DNA from: Nageia nagi | Taxonomy: Eukaryota > Pinophyta | Assembly (NCBI GenBank): GCA_050084985.1 | Contig: JBITNC010000001.1 | Span: 83,142,001 to 83,206,000, forward strand | Direction of reading: 5' to 3' | DNA: 64,000 bases | Shown here: piece by piece, positions 12,640 through 24,402 of the stretch | Layout: the number at the start of each line of letters is the position of its first letter | Position numbering within the stretch: the stretch's first letter is position 1 | Notes under the pieces: model-generated | What the model was told of the DNA's origin: nothing | The model's database searches: none | Seen by the model: only the letters and a program-made list of their open reading frames with translations | Translations under genes and position numbers: made by a program

Positions 12640-13560
12640 ATTTAAGAGAAGAAAAATTTAAGAATTTTTATCATGCATTAAGCCCATCATCCCTTGTATG
12701 CAACACATCTAGGAGATATGAAGATCAGAGAAGACCTAAAAAAGAGATTTTATTGGGATGGCATGACAAGGGATATAGCAAAATTTGTGGTAAGATGTCT
12801 TGAATATCAAAAAGTGAAGGTAGAACATTAGCATCCAAGTGGATATTTGTATCCATATGATGTCTCTACATAGAAATGATAAGTAGTTTTGATATATTTT
12901 ATCACTAGGTTACCAAAAACTAGGCTCCATCATGACTTAATTTTACTAGTGGTTGATAGGCATGTATTTCTTAAGGTGATCATCTTAGATAGGGATTCAA
13001 AGCTTACCTCCTTATTTTGGAAATCATTGCATAAGGAATTAGGAACAAAATTGAACATGAGTTCAATGTATCACCCAGAGTTAGATATGTAGACTAAATG
13101 ACTAAATAGATTTCTTAAGGATATTCTCATAATGTACTACATGGAATACAAGACTAAATGGGAGGACTACCTCTACTTAGTCAAATTTGCCTATAATAAT
13201 AGATATTATTTGTACTTAAAAATTTCCCCCTTTTAGGCTCTTTATGGAAGGAGTCATAGGACTCCTTTATCTTGGGATAATCAGTAGGATCAAATGATGA
13301 TCCAGCTAGAAATGTTAAAGCAAATAGAGGAGAAGCTTAAGTCCATTGAACAAAAGCCCAAGGAAGCTACCAATCAATAAGAGTTATGTTGATATTAAGA
13401 GTACTCCTCAAGAATTTTTTATGGGTGATAAAGTACTATAAAGTCTACCAAATTGGATCCTTGGTTTGTAATTCCTTTTGAAATAGTAAAAAAGAATAGT
13501 CTAGTTACCTACAAACTAGCCTTGCCACTATGTTTTTCAAAAATCCATGATGTCTTTCAT
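12640..13560 (+). pseudogene. Gypsy integrase, internally deleted
   Basis: An H2C2 zinc-binding region is visible as AHHPLYATHLGDMKIREDLK, RFYWDGMTRDIAKFV and RCLEYQ, where the second Cys of the CxxCQ pair reads Tyr. The catalytic core shows YFITRLPKTR (usually DFITGLPKT, first Asp now Tyr), LDRDSKLTS (second Asp kept) and SSMYHPELDM (Glu kept). Around 12960 the frame runs from LLVVDR straight to HVFLKV, so roughly 30 residues that normally lie between the first and second acidic residues are missing without a frame break. The end of the domain includes ALYGRSHRTPL. Confidence 0.88.
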
Positions 13561-13599
13561 GTCTCTCTTTTGAGAAAGTATGTTGCTAACCCTTCTCAT

Positions 13600-13790
13600 G
13601 TGTTGGATTTTTATAATTTGTAGATATTGGACACTCATGTTGTTGAAGTTCTCCCTGTTAAGATCTTAGGTTTTAGAACTAGGAAATTAAGAAGTCAGGA
13701 GATTAATGAATGTTTAGTCCAGTGGGAAAAATAATTTGAATCATATTCCACTTGGGAAGATGAATCTACTATAAGAAAATAATTTCCTTA
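13600..13790 (+). pseudogene. C-terminal chromodomain of the gypsy integrase
   Basis: Residues DTHVVEVLPVKILGFRTRKL, EINECLVQWEK, ESYSTWEDES follow the integrase and correspond to a chromodomain with the aromatic/WEDE core. Chromodomains on plant gypsy integrases bind histone marks and steer insertion to heterochromatin. A TAA interrupts between QWEK and FESY. Its presence is the main reason to call the element a chromovirus. Confidence 0.75.
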
Positions 13791-13870
13791 TTTTTTTGAA
13801 TTATTATGTAAAACATTCTTAAAACTTAGTGTTTGTATTGAAGAACATAAGGGATTGTGTTCCTTTTTAT

Positions 13871-13879
13871 GGGGGGTAG
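13871..13879 (+). promoter_or_regulatory. Polypurine tract of the long-LTR gypsy element
   Basis: The stretch ggggggtag sits directly before the start of the 3' LTR copy and is the only strong purine run near it. It would prime plus-strand synthesis. Confidence 0.75.
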
Positions 13880-16800
13880 TAAGTAACAACTAACAACCTA
13901 CCCAAAGATGCTTGTTAATACTTAAATACCATTGAGAATGTAAATGTGTTTTATATTTAATTATATTATGATATGAGTAAATTTGAATGTATATATGCAT
14001 TATTTTTATCAATTTGATTTTTGCTTTGAGATTTTATGACATGAGTTATAGGTTGACTCAAGATGGGGAGTCAGGTTAAAGACCCAAGGGACCAAGGGTG
14101 AGTTGGTTATGGTAATGGATTGGTATGAGTGAGGAAATGATTTTCATTCATTTGCTAATAGCTACTATGACCATCATAGATCATATAGATGCATATAGTG
14201 CATAATACATGATTTTGATAATGCCTCTATATGTGCGTGTGTATGTGCACTAAAAAATTTATCTTACAAGATGAAGGGGTCACCATAGGTAAAAATGAGT
14301 GTTAAAATAGTTGTGCATTTTTTAAATTGATCAAATGTTTGCAAGGAATATTCTAAATATTTGAATTAAAATTTTAACTATGGAATATTATTGAAAGTTA
14401 GTAAAAATTAAAAATAGGGGTTAGAAGGATTATTTGTCTTTTATTGGTGGTTGTAAGATTATTTTGACATCTTGCAAAAATAATTGAGTTATCTCCCCCA
14501 CACAAATTGTTTATTTTTTTAGGTGCAAAATTATTTGATAAAATCTTTTTTCTCCTTATTTAAGGTGTAAAATTATTTTTGAAAGGCATAGCGAAGATGG
14601 TCCAAACTCTCTCAAAAAAAATAAAATCCATACACCTCATGTATGGAGTATATGAATTAGAAAAATAGTATCTATTTTGGATAGATTCTACTACCCTTAG
14701 ACAATAAATATACAAGTGTGTGACCATTGGAAACACACTTAATACCTCTCATTTCCCTAAAAAAATTGTTTTAGGAGGACATGAAGAAACAATTTTCCTT
14801 TTGAACCTAGGTGCTCTCCCTTGCATTTTAGATACTAATACTAAAATGCCTAGCTATTTTTGGATTTTATTTTGATATGCTTGTATTAAAGGGAATGTCC
14901 AAATATTTTTTGAATTGTTATAATTACATTAAAATTATAATGTTAGGACACATTGAAACCATTCATGTGAATGGTTGTGCATTTTTGTCTATATATTATG
15001 CAAGAAAAGATAGGATAATATATGACCATAGTCATGTGAATAAACATGAAACTATTTTCTTCAAACTAAAATACTAAAACCAAAGTACATTGGAATATGT
15101 AATGACACCCATTATGCATTTATTTCAAGGAGGTAGCATGAAAGTATGATTAATTGAAATTTTTTTGTTAGTTTTCCTTCCCATAGGGATGTATTACACA
15201 GGTAGAACAAGTTGACCTATTATTCTCAAGATTCTCTCCATCTCTTAGTGGATGATGAGGCTATGTGGGGTGAAGCACAAACCATCCTATTTGATAAGAA
15301 AAATGGTGCATATCCTATGAGTATTTTAGTTAAAAAGGACTTCATTGTATTAGATCCATTCATGAAAAAAGTATACCATTAAACTACTTCTTAGCAAGTC
15401 ATTTTTTCCAAGTATATATATATATCCACTACCCTCGATATGGATATGCTGAGAAATCTATTTTCTCCCATGTAACACCCCCTATATGTGTTTTAAATGA
15501 AGTATTTGGAAGCTGTAATACTATGCCTAAATATTTGAGTACTCAATGGAAAATGGCACTTCTAAGGAGGCATGTCTTTAGAATATATTAGTGGCCCTTA
15601 CAATGTGACCCTTTTTCTGAAATCTTGTGAAATCTATGGAACTATTTTATGGATATCCATGCCAATGAAATTAGTCTTATAGTCTTCCCTTCCTTTTGAC
15701 AAACTCAATCTAGTTTTCTTTGCAACCCCTATAGATTTCGAGAGCTTGTGTTGAGGGAGCAATTCAATAAATGATTCATACATTTTCACTTTGTATTGTG
15801 TCAAGTGAAATCTATACAATCCTTGAGTTTAAGAATTAATATGGTCATTCAAGGAAAGCATGGCATAGTCTTAAACTCATTCCTTTTTGTTTATTTGATA
15901 TACCAAAAGCCTTCCATCACTAGTATACATGCAACCTAAGGTTGTGCCTTATAGAATTAATTGAATAATTATTTAGTGGCTATGATAGATTTGTATCTAT
16001 CATATACAAAGGGATAAAAATAAATTTAATGAATTGAATGAGTAATGTGAAATCATTATATATAAATGATTGAATGTTTTAGAATGTATTTTAAAGAGTT
16101 ATTTGAATATGACTTGAGGAAATTCGATTATACATAGTTAGATATGTGTTATATTTAAGGGATCATGGTTGATCATTATTATTGTTAAATGCTACCCTTA
16201 GACCAAGGAAGGGAGGTAGTTTCTATATGGAATGCAAAACCTTCTAAGGTTCATATTAGGGTACATGAAATGATGAGATGAATTTCAATACATTTAGATC
16301 CATATGCATTTTGGTTAAGAAAGAGGCTACCTTGAACCTTGATACTCACAAACCTTCCTAGTACTTCAAATAAATGAATCCATGAATCCTTGGAAGGATA
16401 TGAAATATAAATGAAGAAAGGAGATACATTCAAGGAAAAAGACCTAATGGAGTTTGTTAGATAACTTTGCAATAATATGATGTAAATTCCCTACATTGTG
16501 TAGGAGAAATACTTATGTAATTAGATGTCCCAAATATTACAATGTAGTTATTATATTCATGTATGAAGTCAAGAATTGAGAAAGACCTATCCACCACAAA
16601 GATATTCATGATTCACATTGCAAATCTATTGGTAAATATCCAATGTAATGGGATGTTTTTAAGGTAATTAAATGATACTTAGTACTTGATTTCAAAATTA
16701 TTTCCACATGGGTTAATTATGTAAGCATATATTAATACACTCCTAGATTTGTAAGGTTAAATATATACTTATTATAAAATAAAATTATAGCCATGAGTGT

Positions 16801-18819
16801 AGATATGGATTAATGTTTTAAGAATGTACTAACCCTTCATGAAAATGAGTTCAATAAAAGGGAAGGAATTCCTTGATAAAAATATAATCAATTAATGACT
16901 CATTACAACAAATACTTCGTAATTGAATAATTTTGGAAAAACACTATCAATCCTTAACCATTTATAATTGGTCCAAAGAGGATAACTTTGTACTAAATCA
17001 AAAGTATAATATAGATTGTAATATGGTAGAATCTAACATATAGTAATAAGCACAAGTATCAAAGGAAGTAAATGTATATCTTAGTTATGAATAGGAGGAC
17101 AATTTTAATGTCCTTAAAGAAATCATAAACTAAGGATGTAACCCATATTATTGAGATTGAATCAACTAGGAGAAAAGATATCTAATATGAAGATAATTAA
17201 TATAAATAAACAAATTTACCTACATTTCTCTATATAATAATAGGTTGGTATCAAATGGGATAACCCCATGGGTCCTTAGATATTTGTAAATGGATGAAAT
17301 GGGATAGCCTAGTGGTGATATGATATAATACATATTGAATGGAAGAAGAAATATACTTGATAATCAATAGTAAGTGTTACTTACCATGAAAATGAAAGGA
17401 GAAAAACTTATGACATGGTTAGAACTAATAATGTAGTGAACATATTCTTAGGAATATTTGCTTCAAGAAATTTTGAATAGAAATGGACATAGATTTCTAT
17501 AATAAACAAATATTTATATGTACATAAAATGAATATTTACATGGATTAAACAATGATGTTTGAAGATAAAATTTGAGGATGAACTAGAATAGGCAATAAA
17601 CCCTAGAAAGATAAAGAGAACTATAAACTTATCATAAGTTTAAAATAAGTTTACCAGGATAAAATAAATGGGTTGTCTCAACGATGAGGAAAAATACATA
17701 GAAAGTTTATTTCTTGTTAGGAGAACTCACTAAATGACATGCAAAAGGGATATTCCTTGAGTATGGACCACTTTATGCTGCACTTTCCTATTAGAAGTAG
17801 TTGATATTATTGTCAACTCAAGGCTCATTATTATTTTCTAGTATGTGAAATTTTTATAAAGTAGTACTTTATGCATTGCATCCTACATATGGGAAATTGT
17901 AGTACTTTTAAATATTCTTAGTGACTTCTTGAACAAGTTTGGTTTGAAACTTCTTGTATATATTAATTAATTTATTACTTATTAGATTTAAATGTATAGA
18001 ATGATTTATTTATCATGAATTTAGACTAAGGTAACAACTAATGCTTGGTACAAACATGAAACCTAAAAACCCTAATAATTGATTCGAGATAAATTATTTC
18101 TAGGATCGATAAGAAATGGGGTGGTTTTATTTTATAATCTTGCTTAAAATTTACTAAACTCTACAAACCACTTGAAGGAATTAGTACAATACCCATGGCT
18201 CCCTAAGATATGGGCATAGGGGTGCTAGACTTCATAGTGAGCCTAGCTGATAGATATGGGTAGGCTAGTTTCCCATATCCTTGATAAGATGTTAGATGAG
18301 TGTAGAAGTTGATAAAACTATGGTTACTAGATGAGGGTAATTTACTAGTCTTACTACTTGTGGTTTATCATATAGTAATATGATGATTGTTCCATAAGCA
18401 ATGAGGCTTACCTGCTCATAAGGAATGTTTCCAAGGAAAAATTATCTGCTCTTGTACATTAAAGGTTTATCATTGGAAGAGGATGCATAACCTAATCTAT
18501 GTGCATTCTCTTGGGTGATATGGGCCCTGAGTAGGAAACCACTATGCCATGAGCAAAAATGGTGGGGTCACTTATAAGGCATCTTCTAATAAGAAGAGCA
18601 CTATGGGGTGAACACTATAAAGAATTTTATTAAGACTAGCTAATTTAGATTTGGCTAACCTTTCCATATGATTGTTGACTTGCTAACAATGCCAATATGC
18701 TACTATGGATTACCTAGTCCATTCCTAGATCATTCAAGTGCTTAAATTTATTAAAAAAATAATAATAGTTCTAAAATTTTAGGATTTGTAATATTAAGAA
18801 TATAGGTCGTAGCATTATA
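13880..18819 (+). repeat. 3' LTR of the long-LTR gypsy element (about 4.94 kb)
   Basis: It starts TAAGTAACAACTAACAAC, which I read as a mutated TGTAACAAC start (compare the solo LTR at 38502), and ends gtagcattata at 18819, matching the 5' copy's gtagcattaca. From 14055 it is collinear with 4437-9171. The length is far above the usual 0.3-2 kb. Short frames such as 14877-15077 plus are not confirmed in the partner copy. Confidence 0.88.
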
Positions 18820-18829
18820 GAAGGAGGAT

Positions 18830-20285
18830 CATGATTGGGAGCATTAGGTTGCTCATCTTATAGAGGCATATCATTTTCCATCACTTGGCCACCACTTGAG
18901 ATTATACATCACCTCAATTATTACCAACTATTTTTTCCTAAATAAGAGTAGCTCTTCTTTTGCTCTTAGCAAAGTTTGGGTAGTACATGAGATCTATGCA
19001 TGAGGGACTTGATTTATATGGTTTTCACATGTACTATACCAATTATGTAAAGACTTATTTAACTTTGTAAGTGTTGATAAATTTAACATCATGATTGCAT
19101 ATGCAAGCCTTATTCAGATGTGGGCCTATGAGAAGATGATGGTCATCTAGCTTGTAGGTTTATAGAGAGTTAGAGATGACCCAAGGGACATCGATTTGAC
19201 ATGCTAGGTGTTGAGGGAACATGAATAATTATATCCACAAAATTTAGAGGCTAAAAGGTGGGAGATACATGGTCTCTAGGCTAAGGATTTTACTTGGGTG
19301 TCATACTCTAATTTCATGTGGGACAAGGATGCCCACCAAATTTCCTAGGTAAGGCAAGAGTGCTTTCTCTAGAAATGAAGGAAGCTAGTAGAGTCATACC
19401 TACCACATTGAGTATGTATATAGTTCAATATCTAGCAATAGATCCCTCTAGCTTTGACATACTATATGTGCTACATGATTGATAGAGATACTCCAATGGG
19501 AGCATAGATTATACCAGCCTGGAGGTTAAATTGGGAGGAGCCCCAGGTACATGATGTAGTGAAAGATATCTCTATGGCACCTGAGACCACTAAAGGATTT
19601 TTGGCATGGTGGTAGATTATATTTCCAACCCCCTTAGGGTTAGATAATGATGAGGAGGATGTTGAGGTGATTGCATTCAAGGGATATTTGGATGAGGACC
19701 CTCATTAGGTTGATAACTTGATGCACAACATTCCTATGCAAGGGGTACCTATAGCCCTAGGATTAGCTACATTGGTAGAGGCCATACCACTAGTGGCCCC
19801 AGGTAACTATTTGATAGTTATATACTAGCATGTGCAAATTTTTATATAACCAAGAGACTAATGTTTTTGAACATGTTTGCAAGAGAGATAGATACATATA
19901 TAGTAGCCCTAGAGGTGGAGATTAAGAGGCTTAAACCTTTTAAGACTAAGATAGATACCCTATGCACTACCATGGAAACTAAGGATGCTTAAATAGCCAT
20001 GATGGAGAAATATATAATGAGGTAATAGGAGTGGATTGACATGCCCCCTTTGAATGAGCAGTGGGCATTCATCCAAAGCTTGATGGATTGCATCGAGAAG
20101 AAGGATACTAATATGGTAGTTTTGAGGGAGAAGTATGGGTGGGACAAGGACCTTATATCCATACACATGATTAGCACTAATGAGGTTTTGGGTGAGGTTT
20201 TTTTCTTGAGTTTTAGTAGTGAGAGTAGGAGGACTAGGGCTAGGACTAGTGAGGCTGAGAGTAGTGGAAGTAGTACATGCCACTA
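18830..20285 (+). pseudogene. Plant mobile domain-like protein (decayed)
   Basis: One plus frame, interrupted only by stops at plausible Gln/Trp positions, can be followed for about 1.3 kb. It reads YASLIQMWAYEKMMVI near 19100, DFTWVSYSNFMWDKDAHQ, CIxFNIxQxIPLAL near 19420, and GFLAWWxIIFPTPLG. The W-aromatic block followed by a QFxxxQxIP motif resembles the plant mobile domain (aminotransferase-like, PMD) of MAIN/MAIL proteins and of several transposon-borne proteins. A coiled-coil-like stretch (EVEIKRLKPFKTKIDTLCTT) and a Ser/Arg-rich tail that ends naturally at 20283-20285 follow. The last 81 codons (20041-20286) are open. PMD proteins act in silencing or travel within transposons. The family assignment is from motif memory and moderate only. 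Confidence 0.5.
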
Positions 20286-20706
20286 ATTTCATACCATGGA
20301 CATGGATTCATATTTATTTTATATATATATATTTTTTATGATATAATATATATATTGCTCCTTTTTGGCTCTAATTTGTGTGAATGTATGATATGTTTTG
20401 ACATGTGAATGGTTTATGTTTTCTTATATAGTTGTACATGTTATAATTTAATGTGTGAATTGCAAAGTATAAATTTCAAAGTTGTAAGCAAAAAATCATT
20501 CACTCAACATCATTATATACAACACCAAGTAATAACTCAATCTATAAAATGAATGCAAGTATATAACATACCCAATACACATATATATCATAACCAATGC
20601 ATAATATTTGGATCAATAACACAAGAATCAATCTCAAAAATGAAATTAAGGCCCCTTGGTAGTAAATTTAAACAACAATGAATAAGATTAAGTTTTTTTC
20701 TTTTTA
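20286..20706. other. AT-rich non-coding spacer
   Basis: There is no coding frame. It contains a TA-rich run at about 20315-20355 and otherwise unremarkable AT-rich sequence up to the target site of the TR-GAG element. Confidence 0.6.
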
Positions 20707-20711
20707 ATCAT

Positions 20712-21570
20712 TGTTTACAAATAAAAATTGAGCATGCAAATAAATAAATAGGTAAATATCTACAAACCCAATATATCTGTATTTGAGCTACGAATAGCAA
20801 TTTATTCTCAATAGTAATGAACAAGATAATTGATTTAGAAATTTAAATGTAATTGTACCAAACAAGACTATAGTTTGTATACTTACCTCATGGAACATAC
20901 CTGACAATGAAAGATGAAGATGTTGGCCATGTACTGATGATGAACTGCCCCTCAAAAATGTAGTGACCTATGAAGATGCAAAAAGAGGACTATGGGAAGT
21001 CCGTTTCAAAGATAATAGAGCACCGATAGTGTTCTTGGTTCACAAGGGAGCATCCGTGGCCTTCACTTGATAGCTTTTGACCTCTAAATCAAGTCTAAAA
21101 CTTCAATATGGATGTCTCAGATAGCAGTGTGATATCATAATAGATCGTAGATGTCAGGATAGCTCACGAAAGGAAGTACACAAACCACAACCTTGTAGGT
21201 AGTATCAAGAGATACCTAAAGGGGTTGCCACTACAATACCATATGCGGGATCGTGTGTATCCCTGATTTGTGGACTTACTATTAGATCCCTTATTTATAT
21301 AGATAATAGATAATACAACCCATGGGTTGACTTGCATCTACATAAACAAGGCTAATTCACAACATTCAAGATAACCACACCAATAAACAAGATAATTCAT
21401 GCAATATTCAAGATAATCCATGCAATATTCAAGATAATCATTATAAAATTCACATTCAAGATAAACATTGATATTATCACATTAATACATTCAAGACATA
21501 TATTTAGACCAAGCATGTTTTCATTAATTTATTGATTTAAAAAATATAAATTTATTTTTATGTGTTAACA
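20712..21570 (-). repeat. 3' LTR of the TR-GAG element
   Basis: Read on the minus strand it begins TGTTAACACATAAA and ends TTTTATTTGTAAACA. It pairs base for base with 25259-26118 with scattered, mostly transition-type differences. The terminal TGTT/AACA forms a short inverted repeat, as expected for LTR ends. Confidence 0.93.
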
Positions 21571-21583
21571 GATGCCCCACTTT
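21571..21583 (-). promoter_or_regulatory. Polypurine tract of the TR-GAG element
   Basis: On the minus strand the bases AAAGTGGGGCATC lie immediately before the 3' LTR. GGGGCATC before TGTTA is a common arrangement in plant gypsy elements. Confidence 0.82.
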
Positions 21584-21940
21584 GGATGTGAAATCAAAAG
21601 AAACATGAGGTGAATTGAGATTTTGCATTCAAAGTAAAAACACAATATCATAGCAAAAAATTTGACAAGTAATGATAAACACTAACCATTCTAAATTCAA
21701 GCAAAAGCATGACAAAGCTTGTTAGTACTAGAGATGGGTTGAGAAAACTTCCTTTTATGATGTTTTGGGCACACTTGCTCCCTTGTCTTTGCTGATATAT
21801 GGAGGCTATAGGTGGTCCCCTCTGCCAATCTATCTGATAATCTCACCATACCACTGATGACTCATGACAACAAGCCTAACCACACACATACACAAGACAA
21901 TGACTTGACAAACAACATGACCACACATGATGACACAATA

Positions 21941-22325
21941 ATAACACAATAAGATAACATCACAATACAAGACATGACAACACATGACAACACATTGATG
22001 AGAGCTAAGTTCCACACAACTATAATGGAAGCTGAGACTTTGCACCAAGAGGTATGGTATAGCTACATAAGAACTAAACTCTGCAAAATAGATATATAGG
22101 AGCTAAAACTCCACCAAGAGGCATGATAAGTTGATAACACAACAAGACAACATCACAAGAAAAGACATGGCAACACATAAAAACACACTAATGAGAGCTA
22201 AGTTCCACATAACTGCAATGGAAGCTGAGACTTCGCACCAAGAGGTATGCTGCAGCTACATAAGAACCGAACTCCACAAAATAGATATATGGGAGCTGAA
22301 ACTTCGTGCCAAGGGGCATAATATA
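21941..22325. repeat. Two tandem copies of a ~192-bp unit in the TR-GAG 3' region
   Basis: The block starting gataacacaataagataac near 21940 recurs near 22132 (gataacacaacaagacaac) and is followed in both copies by gagagctaagttccac, gaagctgagact and caccaagaggtatg. It lies between gag and the 3' LTR, where Tat/Ogre-type elements often carry tandem repeats. No protein is expected here. Confidence 0.8.
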
Positions 22326-22732
22326 TGATAAAACTAATCACTGTGCCAAGAGGCCTGATATATAATATTATGATAAAATTGATCACTATGCCAAGAGGCC
22401 TAATATATAAGATAAAACTGATCACTGTGCCAAGAGGCTTGATATATAATATAAAACTGATCACTGTGCCAAGAGGCCTGATATATAAGATAAAACTGAT
22501 CACTGTATATGAGATAAAACTGATCAATATGCCAAAAGGCCTGATATATAAGATAAAACTAATCACTATGCTAAGAGGCCTGATATATAAGATAAAACTG
22601 ATCATTGTGCCAAGAGGCCTGATATATAAGATAAAACTGATCACTATATATGAGATAAAATTGATCACTATGCCAAGAGGTCTGATATATAATATAAAAC
22701 TGATCACTATGCCAAGAGGCCTACAAAATGAT
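22326..22732. repeat. 39-bp tandem repeat array, about 11 units
   Basis: The unit gataaaactgatcactgtgc followed by caagaggcctgatatataa repeats from 22326, with copies starting near 22371, 22410, 22449, 22488, 22512, 22551, 22590, 22629, 22653 and 22692. Two units (22488 and 22629) are shortened to 24 bp and lack the caagaggcctg part. They are 141 bp apart, which equals three full units plus one short one. Because 39 is divisible by three, one frame on each strand stays open (22325-22771 plus, 22198-22707 minus). These are by-products of the repeat rather than genes. Confidence 0.92.
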
Positions 22733-23101
22733 TTAAGAACTAATGTCTACCCCCAAAGATATGCAAAATAGTGACCTAGGAGCTTGGAACTCCATACTAA
22801 GGGGGATCCAGTGACTTTTGTTTTAACAAAAATAGATCACGAAAGAGGACCGCAGGTGGTCTTCACTGATAGATATGGAGCACTGGTGCTCCTCTTTTTA
22901 CATAAAAATGGATCCTTATTTCCTCTACCATAATGTTGGTTAGTGTGTCTACCCTAATGTTAGTTTCATTAGTGTTAGTATGATCATGGGTGCTCACCAA
23001 ATGACATATCTGAAGGGCAACTCACCCCCGCTAGTGCTAGCTTCATGTTGATTTTTACACCATGGTGCCCCAGTGATAATAGGGCTTTTTGTTGTATTTT
23101 C
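22733..23101. other. Non-coding spacer between the repeat array and gag
   Basis: No frame and no protease motif was found, although a protease would be expected here in an autonomous relative. The sequence is less AT-rich than its surroundings and holds diverged copies of phrases seen in the LTR (for example a bias to ctcctcttt...ggatcc words), but no clear repeat. Confidence 0.5.
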
Positions 23102-24310
23102 CTATGCATACATTATTCCTGTATTATGTTTGGGCATGGGGTTTTTGTAGATTCCCAAGTTTTCATTATCTACATGCACAGGAGCTTTCCCTTTTACGTC
23201 TAGTCTTTCAAATGAGATTGCCTTTTTATCTACCAAATCTTGGGTGATATCTCTGAATTTTTTACATTCACATGTTTTGTGGCCATGAACTCTATGGTAT
23301 TCGCAAAATCCTCCTATAATTTTAGTGGCTTGTTGGTTTATAGGTGGCAATTGAATTAGACCCTTCTTCACCAATGATTGTAACAACTCATTATGATCAT
23401 CTATGATTTTAGTGTATACCTAGGGAGTCTAAGGTTTGTTTGATTTATGTTTGTGTTTTTCTTGTGTGATTATGTTTATTGTTTGCACTATTGAAGTTTC
23501 TCTTTCCTCTTTTCTAAGTTTCCATAGACCAATTTTCATCATGTGTTGCTCTTTTTGAATCATGGAATTGATCATTTCTGAGAGGGGTTGGTCTAGATAG
23601 TTAAAGAATTCAAGCATCATCTCATCTCTAATGGATTTCATCAGCATGTGTTTTAGTTCTTTCTCATTCAAGTTTATGAATTTTGCAATTTTCTTCCATT
23701 TGGCTACAAACTTGTTAAATGGTTGATTTTCCTTTTGTTTCATTTTGGCAAGATCTATAATGGTTGGTTTTCTCTTTATGTTATATTGATATTGATCTAT
23801 GAATTCACATTTTAGTTGCTCATAACTCTTGATGCTTTGATTTTCAAGTCCATAGAACTAGTCAAATGCTTCTTTCCCTAAGCTAAGTTGAAAAAGTCTA
23901 GCTAACATATCAGAATCATGTTGATGTCTATAAGCTGCTTCTTCAAAGATTACAATATGCATTCTCGGATCACTCATACCATTATATTTGTCAAAATCTA
24001 TGTCTTTCCCTTCCCAAATTTTACTTCTTAATCTTGAACAAAGGGGGTGACTTTCTTCTAGTTGTTCATTCTCTTTTGCTTCATTTAAATGCATCAGCCT
24101 TTTTAATTGTTCAGCCATGTTTGCTAGTTGTGCTCTCATTTTCTCTGATTTTTCTTTTTCAATTTGTGTGATTGGATTATCCTCAGGTTGCTTATTTATG
24201 AAATCAAGATTTCTAGGTTCTTCTTCACTTTCATAATCAAGTATTCCAGGAGTAAATCTTCCTATTTGTTCTCTCCATTCATGACTCAGTTGAATTTCTA
24301 GTTCTCCCAT
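23102..24310 (-). pseudogene. Gag of the TR-GAG element, nearly intact
   Basis: From ATG at 24310 a single minus frame runs about 402 codons to 23102 with only three internal stops: one at 23858-23860 in AFD-stop-FYGLEN, where Trp is usual, and two in KP-stop-TP-stop-VYTK. N-terminal half: charged coiled-coil-like SEKMRAQLANMAEQLKRLM. Core: KYNGMSDPRMHIVIFEEA, LSLGKEAFD, QPFNKFVAKWKKIAK, LDQPLSEMINSMIQKEQ, matching the Retrotrans_gag fold of Tat-like elements. C-terminal: zinc-knuckle-like CEYHRVHGHKTCECKKFRD and DLVDKKAI. It stops at NPMPKHNTGIMYA, just where a protease would start. Gag packages element RNA; pol must come from another element. Confidence 0.88.
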
Positions 24311-24402
24311 GATGACCTTACACCCAATTGAGATTTTTGGTAAGATTTTGTATTTGTTATTTTCTTTACCTCTATCTCTTTGATTTTCTTTTCTTTATTT
24401 GA

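Larger units (their letters stand above)
4437..18819 (+). mobile_element. Ty3/gypsy chromovirus with LTRs of about 4.9 kb
   Basis: Two long direct copies (4437-9171 and 13880-18819) flank a gag-pol region in plus orientation. The primer binding site follows the first copy and the polypurine tract precedes the second. Domain order is gag, protease, RT, RNase H, integrase, chromodomain, which defines a chromovirus. Very long LTRs plus an initiator-Met primer site fit the Tekay/Del lineage, but that assignment is inference. The element measures about 14.4 kb here; about 175 bp of the 5' LTR start are missing because the copia element sits there. Frames are broken throughout and the two LTRs differ at many sites, so the insertion is old. 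Confidence 0.9.

Noticed and set aside
14877-15360. Possible coding relic in the long LTR (phrases such as ARKDRIIYDHSHVNKHETIF shared by both copies near 5400 and 15010).
   Set aside because: Similarity between LTR copies is expected at DNA level. The frame is short, and no clear excess of in-frame conservation could be judged by eye.
20041-20292. Overlapping minus frames (110 and 62 codons) at 19960-20292.
   Set aside because: Antisense to the better supported plus-strand plant-mobile-domain-like frame, which has a natural end and coiled-coil composition.
22326-22732. CRISPR-like array.
   Set aside because: The units are contiguous with no unique spacers, and the context is a plant retrotransposon.
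22198-22771. Long open frames on both strands (169 and 148 codons).
   Set aside because: They are produced by a 39-bp tandem repeat whose length is a multiple of three. The sequence is a repetitive peptide with no domain.
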